Positions 1-6,511 are shown, counted from the stretch's first letter. The stretch is DNA of 15,058 bases from a bacterium (GCA_023229485.1 JALNZJ010000006.1:1-15058), one strand, 5' to 3'. The notes: generated by a model from the letters alone, not told the origin. Numbers and translations are program-made.

Positions 1-2
1 TG

Positions 3-83
3 CTTTTTATTTTTTCTATTTTCGCTACTATTTTTTACATTCTTTACGGATTGCTTTTTATGGTTAGATTTGTCTATCTTTAG
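3..83 (+). CDS. Partial upstream piece of VirB6/TrbL-like membrane protein, ending at in-frame TAG
   Basis: The frame is open from the left edge to a TAG at 81-83 and encodes a strongly hydrophobic segment ending in the residues MVRFVYL. The same frame continues after the TAG with WLIVLSPVALASRIFP. In Parcubacterial VirB6/TrbL-like proteins, a membrane helix ending in Arg-Tyr/Phe-Val is normally followed without a break by a Leu-Trp-hydrophobic-SPxA stretch. By that pattern the TAG sits where a Trp (TGG) is expected, one base change away. The gene therefore starts outside the window, and this is probably the last part of its membrane region before a nonsense codon. The family alignment is from memory. 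The open frame and the hydrophobicity are directly visible. Confidence 0.6.
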   Translation, partial: LFIFSIFATIFYILYGLLFMVRFVYL

Positions 84-95
84 TGGTTAATAGTA

Positions 96-1718
96 TTGTC
101 TCCGGTAGCTCTAGCTTCACGAATATTTCCAAGTAATGAAATTATCGGGGAAATTTTGCCGGCACAATGCCAATGGAATACTTGGAAAAAAGATTTTCTT
201 AATTGGGTATTTATTGGAGTTCCTGCTGCTTTTAGCATTTACTTATCCGAAACCATGATGGCTGCAATTGTTGCAAACCCTGATGTAGTTACAAGTTCTC
301 CAAGCGGATTTTTAGGAGGAACTCTTACCTTAATTTTTTCATATTTTGTTGCAATGGCGGTGATGGTGATAGGGTTCTTTATGACCGTTAGTAAAGGTGG
401 AAATGCCGGAACAAAACTTGGAGGAGTTGCTAGTTCAATAGGTAGAGGGGCATGGACTAGAACAGGAGGAAAGGTGACCGATTTTGCAAAAAATCAAACA
501 GTCGGAAGAGTTGATAGCCTTGGACGTGGAATAGCTGACGGCTTCTCAGAAGGAGCTGCGGCTGCAAGGAGCAAAGCTGCAGGAGATGGTAAAAAGGCTG
601 GAATCGCAACTCAAATAAGAGGTGGGCTTACTGGATCGGTTAGAAGAGTAAAAGAATCTCAATTCGGGGATGCTGACAAAAAAAGAAATGCTGATAAAGC
701 AGTTTCCGATAAGCTTGAAGCAGAATATGCAGATAAAGTAAAAAATTATACCAAGACAGAACAAGATACTGTTCTTGCTAGGACGGACTCTTCCGAGGAA
801 ACAAAATATGAACAAAATGCGATTGTCCAAGACCGAATAACTAAAGGAAAGGCAACTGAAAGCGACCTTAATTTTGCTTTTATTAATGCTAATGGAACTA
901 AAAAAACAAGGAATGCAGCAGCTATAGAGCTAGCAAAAAGAGGTGAGGTTAAAGATAATCATCTCAAAGACATTTTTGATAATCCCCAAAATTATGACTA
1001 CTCTGCAAAAAATTCTGTAATACAGTCAATGATAGACTCAGGAAATCTTGAAGAAAGCAAAGTTATTGATATTCTCAATAGTCCCGATGATTTTGATGCC
1101 AAGATACGAAACACTATGATTCAATCATTGATAAAAGAAAAATCTGTAAAATCAAGTTATATCAATAATATCCTTGCCGATCCAAGTAAAATAGATACAA
1201 AAACAAAAGGCGAGATTATGTTATTTATGCCAGAAACTATTCCATTGCTAGATGCTGCAAATAGAAACGGAAGGACAGACGAAGAAATGATTGCCGATAC
1301 TGTAAAAAAAATGTCACTAAAACAACAAAATGCAATTAATCCTGAAAGTGTGGCAAAAAATGGTGCTATCTTAACTGGGATTGGTAATAAAAATCAGGTT
1401 AAGGCAATTTTAAATCAACTACCTGAAGATGTTGCAAAAAATTTGCAAGTAGACAGTCAAAATTTAATGCTTGCTAAAAAAATAGCAAAGGGAAAAGTTC
1501 CGGCTGGAACCAGTGGAATGGATATGTCCGAAGCCCAAAGAATTGTTGACGATGATAAAAAATCAACAAACGCAATCAAGGCAAGAATGGCAAAACTACA
1601 AGCAATTCTAAGAAGTACTGGTTCGTCAGCCGAACAAAAAGCTTTGGCAACAGAAGAATTAAAAATTCAGATAGAAAAAGTTGCCGAAAGAAGAAGAAAC
1701 ATTAGGGGAAAAATTTAG
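96..1718 (+). CDS. VirB6/TrbL-like type IV secretion membrane protein, C-terminal part downstream of an in-frame stop
   Basis: This codes for 540 residues from a TTG at 96, but that start is doubtful: there is no Shine-Dalgarno, and the frame runs on upstream as protein-like sequence beyond the TAG at 81-83. It opens with the membrane-proximal SPVALASRIFP stretch. Two membrane helices follow at about residues 34-60 and 75-98, then a Gly-rich basic linker (about 98-200) and a long hydrophilic helical tail. The tail holds three or four 33-residue repeats. VirB6/TrbL-type proteins form the polytopic inner-membrane channel of type IV secretion systems, and a large soluble extension is common in CPR versions. 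The gene ends with TAG three bases before the next gene, so the two are likely co-transcribed. It may be a decayed gene, a read-through product or a sequencing error. The family call rests on motif memory and neighbours. Confidence 0.7.
   Translation: MSPVALASRIFPSNEIIGEILPAQCQWNTWKKDFLNWVFIGVPAAFSIYLSETMMAAIVANPDVVTSSPSGFLGGTLTLIFSYFVAMAVMVIGFFMTVSKGGNAGTKLGGVASSIGRGAWTRTGGKVTDFAKNQTVGRVDSLGRGIADGFSEGAAAARSKAAGDGKKAGIATQIRGGLTGSVRRVKESQFGDADKKRNADKAVSDKLEAEYADKVKNYTKTEQDTVLARTDSSEETKYEQNAIVQDRITKGKATESDLNFAFINANGTKKTRNAAAIELAKRGEVKDNHLKDIFDNPQNYDYSAKNSVIQSMIDSGNLEESKVIDILNSPDDFDAKIRNTMIQSLIKEKSVKSSYINNILADPSKIDTKTKGEIMLFMPETIPLLDAANRNGRTDEEMIADTVKKMSLKQQNAINPESVAKNGAILTGIGNKNQVKAILNQLPEDVAKNLQVDSQNLMLAKKIAKGKVPAGTSGMDMSEAQRIVDDDKKSTNAIKARMAKLQAILRSTGSSAEQKALATEELKIQIEKVAERRRNIRGKI
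960..1256 (+). repeat. Three tandem 33-residue helical repeats in the VirB6-like tail
   Basis: Residues 289-321, 322-354 and 355-387 of the product (numbered from the TTG at 96) align without gaps in 33-residue units. Shared positions include a start of hydrophobic-x-[DN]-I-[FL], then a Pro at unit position 9, then a second helix such as NSVIQSMI or NTMIQSLI. A more diverged unit (TRNAAAIELAKRGEVKDN) lies just upstream. The pattern is that of an alpha-alpha (HEAT/ARM-like) solenoid, probably a protein-binding surface. DNA identity between units is low, so this is an old protein repeat and not a recent duplication. Confidence 0.65.
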
Positions 1719-1721
1719 AAT

Positions 1722-2258
1722 ATGAAAAATAACATTTTTAAAAATCCTTCTTCGTCCGATCTAGAATTTATAGAGGAAATTGTCACAAAACATAAGTTGG
1801 AAGATCAATTTTTGACTGAATTGGAAGAAGAAGACAGAAAGTTGATAGAAGCAGCTTCTTCTATTCCCGAAAAAGCCGCTCTTAAATCTTTTTTTCATGA
1901 TATTTTCCCATATACGGAAAAATTATGGGAGGAAATTTTTCTTATTATAAACAATAAGATTCCTCTTAATTTAGTTGCTTTGGATTTTTCAAAAAGATCT
2001 GGGCTCCCTATTGATACCTGTAATCTAATCGCCCAAGACCTTTCAAGTAATCCTACTATTCAAAAAGAAATTAGTGCTATTAGAATTGAAGAAGATTCCC
2101 CGACGTATGATGAATATACAGAATTCCCTGAAAGCCAAGAGGATTTGCAAGAAATCCAAGATGAAGAAATTGTATCAGAAATTAAGAAAAAATTAGAAAC
2201 AGGAGAGATGGTGAATCCAGAGAAAAAGAGCGGTGGACTTGGACAAGAATTATTTTAA
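1722..2258 (+). CDS. Hypothetical acidic protein of the secretion cluster
   Basis: The product has 178 residues, is strongly acidic and soluble, and has no signal peptide or membrane segment. Its ATG lies three bases after the stop of the VirB6-like gene, so it should be translated from the same message. Residues 79-117 (a PLNLVALDF stretch, then a GLPIDTCNLIAQDL helix) resemble residues 62-100 of the 346-residue protein encoded at 5461-6501 (PLSEFPIIIE, then NIKQDLASQINRQV). This suggests a shared small helical module of about 40 residues. The last 60 residues are Glu/Asp-rich and probably disordered. I do not recognise a named family. It is likely a cytoplasmic accessory of the type IV-like machine, judged only from position and the shared module. 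Confidence 0.75.
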   Translation: MKNNIFKNPSSSDLEFIEEIVTKHKLEDQFLTELEEEDRKLIEAASSIPEKAALKSFFHDIFPYTEKLWEEIFLIINNKIPLNLVALDFSKRSGLPIDTCNLIAQDLSSNPTIQKEISAIRIEEDSPTYDEYTEFPESQEDLQEIQDEEIVSEIKKKLETGEMVNPEKKSGGLGQELF

Positions 2259-2269
2259 TATTTTTGTAT

Positions 2270-2307
2270 AAAAAAAGAGTTAAAAAGTATTTAATACAAT
2301 TTAACTC
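2270..2307 (-). terminator. Intrinsic terminator of the SPFH gene, overlapping its stop codon
   Basis: The inverted repeat GAGTTAAA / TTTAACTC (2277-2284 and 2300-2307) contains an inner pair GTATT / AATAC. On the minus strand it is followed by seven T (A at 2270-2276). The outer arm overlaps the TGA stop of the SPFH gene (2306-2308). The opposite strand lacks a T run, so termination should mainly serve the minus-strand gene. The plus-strand gene ending at 2258 faces it with about 47 bases between the two coding ends. Confidence 0.65.
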
Positions 2308-3763
2308 ATTGAACAATATTCTTAATATTATTATAATCTAACCCCCGTTCTTCGAACGCATCCTGTGCGTCCTCATCAAAAACTCCATTCTCTTTGAAGA
2401 ACTTCATTGTTTCTTCAGGAGAAAGACCCCTCATATTTAATGCCAGTAGAGCTTCTTCGGTGAAGCTCTCTTTTGTATTTTTTGAGGCCTTGTTTTTACC
2501 CTTGACTGGGCTTTCTTCTGGTGTTGGTGGTTTCGAAGTTAAAAAAGGTGCATTTTCGACCACTTTGCTTGCGAGAAGTGCCTGAAATACGCTGCTTGCA
2601 ATTCCTCCACTGCCACTATCGTTGGTCTCAAGCTGGTAATATCCGCCTTGACCAAGCTTATAGCCTGTCAGTGCTTTTTCGATACAGAACTTCCATAGTT
2701 CTGAATATTTTTTTTCCAACTCAGGAGAGTTTTGGATTGCAAAACCAATGTCTGCAGCAGACAGCGTTGTGTTAGCAAAGAATATTCCCTTGGCAACATC
2801 CACAATTTCTGCTACTCGAGCATTGCTATTACCAGCAGCAATTAATTCTGCTGCTTTTTTTTGCCCTCCTGCTCGAGTGACCGTTGTTTCGGCGTACGTA
2901 TTCGCCTCAATCAACTGAGCCTCTCTATCTCTTTCGGCTAAAAACTTCCTTTTGTTGGCTTCTTTATCCTTTGGCTCTATATCTATTATTCCGATGGAAT
3001 AACACACAAGAGCATAGTCATCTTTAAAGCTAGCTATAATTTTATCCGCTGCTTTCTCTTTTAGCCCGTTGAAAATTTTTTGGCCAAATTCTTCCCGAAC
3101 AGCAGTTTTCGATATAGTGGTGTTAAACAATTCATCATATGAAGTTCGGAGAATTTCATCTCTTATTGCCACCCTTATTTTACTCGTCACTGTCCCAAGA
3201 GGATTTTTTATCCCAAAGGCAAATTTCATTGCATTTTCAGCAGTAACTTGAGCCACCACGATAAAATGTATTGTAATAGGCTCTCGACTGATAGCTGTTT
3301 CAGCATCAACTACCTGGCTGGCGTAACTATATATCTTCGTCGATATATAATTAACAATCCTTTCGGGGTGTTCAATTAGTTTTACCCCCTTTTCGGTCTG
3401 TTCAACCGAATACCATTTTTCAAACGTTACCGATAGTATTTGTTTGAATGGGTATAATCCAACCCATCTCCATCCGCCGAACAAACCGTTTTCATCTAAG
3501 GTTTTTATTGGTTTTCCATTATATCCTATAAACTTAACCGTAGACGGCTCAATAATTGTAGTGAAAATATCTTTTGGAGCCCAAAGAACATAGAACGAAT
3601 AAAATATTGTAAAAATAAATCCTACAGAACACAAAATAAAAAATAATATATTTATTCCTGCAAGTCCTGCGACAACTAATACATTACTGATCAATATCCA
3701 TGCCAGAATAGGGGATGCAATAATCGCAAACCCTTTCCCAATTAATTTCCCGTTTTCTTCCAT
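2306..3763 (-). CDS. SPFH/band 7 domain membrane protein (stomatin/flotillin-like)
   Basis: The product has 485 residues. An N-terminal hydrophobic region at about residues 11-62 gives two membrane helices. An SPFH-like domain follows at roughly 70-290, with a helical stretch (about 265-320) of the KFLAERDREAQLIEANTYAE type that typically follows SPFH domains. A low-complexity linker (about 395-430) and a small C-terminal helical module (FTEEALLALNMRGLSPEE) complete it. SPFH proteins oligomerise at membranes and scaffold microdomains or regulate proteases; the specific partner here is unknown. The ATG start is supported by a GAGGAAG Shine-Dalgarno five bases upstream and by a near-consensus promoter at 3824-3852. 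The terminator overlaps its stop. Hand-counted GC in row 2881-2940 is 30/60, richer than the flanking secretion genes. Confidence 0.85.
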   Translation of the reverse strand: MEENGKLIGKGFAIIASPILAWILISNVLVVAGLAGINILFFILCSVGFIFTIFYSFYVLWAPKDIFTTIIEPSTVKFIGYNGKPIKTLDENGLFGGWRWVGLYPFKQILSVTFEKWYSVEQTEKGVKLIEHPERIVNYISTKIYSYASQVVDAETAISREPITIHFIVVAQVTAENAMKFAFGIKNPLGTVTSKIRVAIRDEILRTSYDELFNTTISKTAVREEFGQKIFNGLKEKAADKIIASFKDDYALVCYSIGIIDIEPKDKEANKRKFLAERDREAQLIEANTYAETTVTRAGGQKKAAELIAAGNSNARVAEIVDVAKGIFFANTTLSAADIGFAIQNSPELEKKYSELWKFCIEKALTGYKLGQGGYYQLETNDSGSGGIASSVFQALLASKVVENAPFLTSKPPTPEESPVKGKNKASKNTKESFTEEALLALNMRGLSPEETMKFFKENGVFDEDAQDAFEERGLDYNNIKNIVQ

Positions 3764-3800
3764 TTTTTCTTCCTCTTTTTTTTAATTTTCAATGTACACA

Positions 3801-3817
3801 ATCCTAAACCTTAGGAT
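3801..3817 (-). promoter_or_regulatory. Hairpin or operator at the expected 5' end of the SPFH transcript
   Basis: ATCCTAA-ACC-TTAGGAT is a perfect 7-bp inverted repeat with a 3-base spacer. It lies directly downstream of the -10 element at 3824-3829, so transcription should begin at or beside its outer edge (about 3817). It could be a 5'-end hairpin that stabilises the message, or an operator spanning +1. Confidence 0.45.
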
Positions 3818-3823
3818 GCTTAT

Positions 3824-3852
3824 ATTATAAAATATAATAAGATATAAGTCAA
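3824..3852 (-). promoter_or_regulatory. Sigma-70-type promoter of the SPFH gene
   Basis: Read on the minus strand: TTGACT (3852-3847), a 17-base spacer, then a perfect TATAAT (3829-3824). The predicted start is near 3817, giving a leader of about 54 bases that carries a hairpin and a GAGGAAG ribosome-binding site. Confidence 0.8.
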
Positions 3853-3881
3853 CCCTAATTGCCCTAAATTCTAGCCTTAGG

Positions 3882-3908
3882 CGAGGTCCGACCTGAGGTC
3901 GGACCTCG
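3882..3908. repeat. 27-base perfect palindrome made of nested inverted repeats
   Basis: CGAGGTCCGACCT and AGGTCGGACCTCG are perfect 13-base reverse complements around one central G. Each half is itself almost palindromic (AGGTC-C-GACCT and GAGGTC-G-GACCTC), so either one long hairpin or two small ones can form. It is GC-rich inside a very AT-rich intergenic region and has no T run on either side, so it is not a canonical terminator. It lies between the end of the 244-residue gene and the SPFH promoter. It may be a REP-like element, an operator for a dimeric regulator or an mRNA-stabilising hairpin. Confidence 0.8.
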
Positions 3909-3933
3909 TACTGATTCGTTTTGATTTTTTGAT

Positions 3934-3959
3934 AAAAAAAGAAGCCTTTAAGTTTGCTT
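3934..3959 (-). terminator. Possible weak terminator after the 244-residue membrane protein gene
   Basis: On the minus strand a short stem (AAGC / GCTT, 3959-3956 with 3945-3942) is followed by C and seven T (A at 3934-3940). The stem is only about 4 bp and overlaps the stop codon (3948-3950). The ending GGCTTCTTTTTTT closely matches the stronger terminator at 4769-4796, which supports it modestly. Confidence 0.4.
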
Positions 3960-4682
3960 AATGGCTTTTGGAATTTCAATTCTCCTACCCTGAGAATTGC
4001 TTGTTGATTGGTATCGAATAGAGGCCAATGCCTTATCCTTTACCGTCCCGATGAGCACGAAGTTTTCGCCGTCTAAAAGCAAGTATGCTTTTTTAACTCC
4101 GTCTGGCGAAACCTTATTTGGCTTTCGACAATTAACCAAATGAGCAAGAACAACCTCATAAACTTGCTCCGGATTGTTCTCCAGTTCTCTCCTCAGGTCA
4201 TATTTTTCATATGCCTGCGAGGGAAAAGGGTCACGAACACTTTTAGTCTCCTTGGTAATCAATTTCCAGGCAAGACTAAGGATGTCTTGGACATCCAAAC
4301 CCTTTTGTTTTACATAAAACAAAACTACTCGAATAATGGCCAGCACGATAACCGTGTTTTTTTCGGCATCGATTAAAAACATCGGCAATCCAGCCATAAA
4401 TATTTTCCACCCGGTAATAAAATAGCTAAACATTGACCGAGTGGCTTCAAGATAGCCGCTAATCAAGGAAAGAACCATGACAGCTATGGCAATCTTTATT
4501 AATACCTTTCTCATACTTTCTTCGGTTTGGTAAGCAGTCAATACCGCTATTCCATAACCAAACCCTATCAGTAGCCATAAATTAATAATAGCCCTGTCGG
4601 AATATTTTCCTCCGAAAATCAAGAGAAAAATACTCAAACTTACTAATAAAATAGCTACTGCTACGCTGATTCTTTTCCACAT
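3948..4682 (-). CDS. Multi-pass membrane protein with cytosolic C-terminal domain, unknown function
   Basis: The product has 244 residues. About five hydrophobic segments fill residues 5-130: an N-terminal anchor, then stretches near 31-50, 58-80, 86-106 and 110-128. A soluble domain of about 115 residues follows, containing RRELENNPEQVYEVVLAHLV and a beta-rich end (AYLLLDGENFVLIGTVKD). I do not recognise the family. The ATG is supported by a GAGAGG Shine-Dalgarno and a promoter about 28-56 bases upstream. Hand-counted GC in rows 4021-4080 and 4141-4200 is 32/60 and 28/60, well above nearby secretion genes. It lies between two other minus-strand membrane-protein genes, each with its own promoter, inside the plus-strand secretion cluster. 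Confidence 0.85.
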   Translation of the reverse strand: MWKRISVAVAILLVSLSIFLLIFGGKYSDRAIINLWLLIGFGYGIAVLTAYQTEESMRKVLIKIAIAVMVLSLISGYLEATRSMFSYFITGWKIFMAGLPMFLIDAEKNTVIVLAIIRVVLFYVKQKGLDVQDILSLAWKLITKETKSVRDPFPSQAYEKYDLRRELENNPEQVYEVVLAHLVNCRKPNKVSPDGVKKAYLLLDGENFVLIGTVKDKALASIRYQSTSNSQGRRIEIPKAIKQT

Positions 4683-4709
4683 TTTGTACCTCTCAAAAAT
4701 GCTAACTAA

Positions 4710-4738
4710 AATATAAATCGTTAAGTGCTTTCAGTCAA
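4710..4738 (-). promoter_or_regulatory. Sigma-70-type promoter of the 244-residue membrane protein gene
   Basis: Read on the minus strand: TTGACT (4738-4733), a 17-base spacer, TATATT (4715-4710). The expected start near 4703 leaves a leader of about 20 bases containing GAGAGG before the ATG at 4682. Confidence 0.75.
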
Positions 4739-4749
4739 CTATTTTTACC

Positions 4750-4762
4750 ACCACTGAGTGGT
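4750..4762. promoter_or_regulatory. 13-base palindrome upstream of a -35 element
   Basis: ACCACT-G-AGTGGT is a perfect odd-length palindrome centred about 20 bases upstream of the -35 box at 4733-4738. The position suits an activator or repressor site. A short palindrome in AT-rich spacer can also arise by chance. Confidence 0.3.
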
Positions 4763-4768
4763 TAGTGC

Positions 4769-4796
4769 AAAAAAAGAAGGCTTTTTGTTTAGCCTT
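4769..4796 (-). terminator. Intrinsic terminator of the 186-residue membrane protein gene
   Basis: On the minus strand, six bases AAGGCT (4796-4791) pair with AGCCTT (4782-4777) across an 8-base loop. C and seven T follow (A at 4769-4775). It lies shortly after the TGA stop at 4803-4805. Confidence 0.7.
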
Positions 4797-4802
4797 TTTA
4801 TA

Positions 4803-5363
4803 TCATCTTTTAGCTCCAGAGGAAACTATAAAATATAAAGAAAATAAAATTATTATTCCCATTATCGCCATTCCGATTATCCCCCCAAAGAGGGTAGTGA
4901 AATGCCCAGCCGCCATTTCGCTGAGAAGATAATCGGTACTATAGATGTCACCACTCATTCCTGTCCGCTTCTCGGCCAGTGACACCATAAGAAACCCGAA
5001 GAGCGAGAAGATGATCAAAATAAGGGTAATAACGGCAATTGCCTTTATGTTTTTCACCAATATTACCAACCCTCCTCCTATTAATACTCCCAACACAAAA
5101 GGGAGTATCCAAAAGCCAAGAATTGTGGCGATAATCAGAATGAACATCAAGGCGATTATTTTCCACACCCCCTTTATTTCCCCGATAGCAATTAATATCC
5201 AGCAGATCGCAAAAATAATAGTTGCGATATGGGCGGCTGTTTCTCCTCCTTTTCCTCCCACAAAAATGGCATGGGCAATACTTCCCACGAGACCAAGAAA
5301 GGCTAAGGAATAATAATGATTCCTAATCCAATTCTTAGCACCATTTACTATTCTTTCGAACAT
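4803..5363 (-). CDS. Polytopic membrane protein of unknown function
   Basis: The product has 186 residues, and nearly the whole chain is hydrophobic, with about six membrane helices. Tandem segments run from the Tyr/Leu-rich stretch after residue 15 through ILIIATILGFWILPFVLGVL and on to the last helix, which ends in VSSGAKR. A small loop (EKRTGMSGDIYSTDYLLSEM) follows helix five. No family is recognised. I place the start at ATG 5363 and not at the in-frame TTG at 5384. The ATG has a GGAGAG Shine-Dalgarno seven bases upstream, and the promoter at 5390-5418 would start transcription near 5383, at or after the TTG. It is the first of three minus-strand membrane genes, divergent from the gene at 5461. 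Confidence 0.85.
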   Translation of the reverse strand: MFERIVNGAKNWIRNHYYSLAFLGLVGSIAHAIFVGGKGGETAAHIATIIFAICWILIAIGEIKGVWKIIALMFILIIATILGFWILPFVLGVLIGGGLVILVKNIKAIAVITLILIIFSLFGFLMVSLAEKRTGMSGDIYSTDYLLSEMAAGHFTTLFGGIIGMAIMGIIILFSLYFIVSSGAKR

Positions 5364-5389
5364 TTTTAACTCTCCAACTCTCAAATACT

Positions 5390-5418
5390 ACAATAAACTA
5401 TATTAATATATTTGTCAA
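5390..5418 (-). promoter_or_regulatory. Promoter of the 186-residue membrane protein gene
   Basis: Read on the minus strand: perfect TTGACA (5418-5413), a 17-base spacer, TATTGT (5395-5390). The start near 5383 leaves about 20 bases to ATG 5363, including the Shine-Dalgarno, and decides that start codon over TTG 5384. Confidence 0.7.
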
Positions 5419-5422
5419 TGTC

Positions 5423-5451
5423 TGGACACGAGTGCAAACACTTGGTAAAAT
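5423..5451 (+). promoter_or_regulatory. Promoter of the second secretion sub-cluster, probably giving a leaderless message
   Basis: TGGACA (5423-5428), a 17-base spacer and TAAAAT (5446-5451) fit a sigma-70-type promoter. Transcription would begin about 7-10 bases after the -10, at or just before ATG 5461, so the message would have almost no leader. No Shine-Dalgarno is present. The -35 boxes of this and the divergent promoter are only four bases apart, so one bound protein could affect both. Confidence 0.55.
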
Positions 5452-5460
5452 AAGATTATT

Positions 5461-6501
5461 ATGGAACAAGAATATTCAAAAGATTTTTTTTGGGACACAT
5501 ACAAAAAACTTCCCGAAGACCTCAAAGAAGCTTTATTTTCTGATAAGAATAATGAGGTTGTTGGACACATCTGTGCCCAAGCAGGACTAGACGAAGAACA
5601 AACCGCTGGTATAGCAAAATTTATCGGTAGGGTACTGATGGGACTATTACCATTGAGTGAATTTCCGATTATCATTGAATTAGAATTAAATATTAAGCAA
5701 GACCTAGCAAGTCAAATAAATCGACAAGTTTATATTTCGGTTTTTAAACACTTAAGGGTATCCTTAAATAAAATAAACGATGCAAATTTTGGCTATGTTG
5801 ATTTATTTACATCTGAAAGTGATGGAAAAGAAGAAGAAAAAAGAAGGGAAGAGATAAGACAACCAGATTCGTTTATTAAAAAGAATTCTTTTGAAATGAA
5901 AACAATTGCCGAGTTTCCAAAGCCTTCTACTGCTCCAAGTGAAATAAAAAATGAAAAAATAGAAAAATCTCAAACACCCACCCAAGTCAATGAACCCCCC
6001 TTTTCCTATGCCGAACCGTTGCCAGTTGTAGAAATTGAGAAAATAGAAAATCCAGATACCTTAGTTTCTGCTCCAGAAAAAACATCTGTCGAAGAAAAAA
6101 AAATAGAAAAACCAATACCTAGTGCTCCAAGTCGCAATGCTTTTGAACAAGAGCTCCAAAAAGATATTAATTTTCCTGAGATTCCAATGCCATTAGAAGT
6201 AGGCCCGATTCCAACAATTACCATAGAAGCGGATGGAATAAAAAAAGAATCTATTCCATTACAAGAAGCTTCTCCTAATGTATCAATTCCTCCTATTTCA
6301 TCAAATGTTTCCAAAAATCTTGAGACCCCTAATGTTTCTGAGGTTCCAAAAGAAATATCCACCCCATCTTCAAAAGCTCCAATAGTCCCAACTGATATTG
6401 ATTCTTCAAAAGTAAAAATAGACGAATTCCCAAAAAATCCTTTCCCAAGTCCTGATCCCGCTAGTCAAAGTAAAGACCCTTACAAAGAAACACCAATATA
6501 A
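5461..6501 (+). CDS. Helical module plus long Pro/Glu/Ser-rich disordered tail, secretion cluster protein
   Basis: The product has 346 residues. Residues 12-110 form a helical region (LPEDLKEALFSDKNNEVV, AGLDEEQTAGIAKFIGRVLM, then PLSEFPIIIE and NIKQDLASQINRQV). The rest (about 115-346) is low complexity, rich in Pro, Glu, Lys and Ser, with short repeated IEKIE- and EIP-like stretches, and is probably disordered. Residues 62-100 resemble part of the 178-residue protein at 1722-2258. There is no membrane segment or signal peptide, so it is likely cytoplasmic. It is followed after 10 bases by the PrgI-family gene, placing it in that operon. It could be an adaptor or scaffold for the membrane machine; this is inference from context only. 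Confidence 0.8.
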   Translation: MEQEYSKDFFWDTYKKLPEDLKEALFSDKNNEVVGHICAQAGLDEEQTAGIAKFIGRVLMGLLPLSEFPIIIELELNIKQDLASQINRQVYISVFKHLRVSLNKINDANFGYVDLFTSESDGKEEEKRREEIRQPDSFIKKNSFEMKTIAEFPKPSTAPSEIKNEKIEKSQTPTQVNEPPFSYAEPLPVVEIEKIENPDTLVSAPEKTSVEEKKIEKPIPSAPSRNAFEQELQKDINFPEIPMPLEVGPIPTITIEADGIKKESIPLQEASPNVSIPPISSNVSKNLETPNVSEVPKEISTPSSKAPIVPTDIDSSKVKIDEFPKNPFPSPDPASQSKDPYKETPI

Positions 6502-6511
6502 ATAAAAATTT

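Noticed and set aside
3782..3979. 65-residue minus-strand open frame upstream of the SPFH gene
   Set aside because: It runs through the 27-base palindrome, the SPFH promoter and the end of the neighbouring gene, and its composition is not protein-like.
4945..5313. 122-residue plus-strand open frame
   Set aside because: It is antisense to the hydrophobic 186-residue membrane protein and lacks start signals; the membrane protein has a promoter, Shine-Dalgarno and terminator.
5364..5384. TTG start at 5384 for the 186-residue membrane protein
   Set aside because: The predicted transcription start is near 5383 and the GGAGAG site is spaced for ATG 5363, so the upstream TTG is unlikely to be used.
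6006..6362. 118-residue minus-strand open frame
   Set aside because: It is a shadow of the Pro/Glu/Ser-rich tail of the plus-strand gene; low complexity explains the absence of stops.
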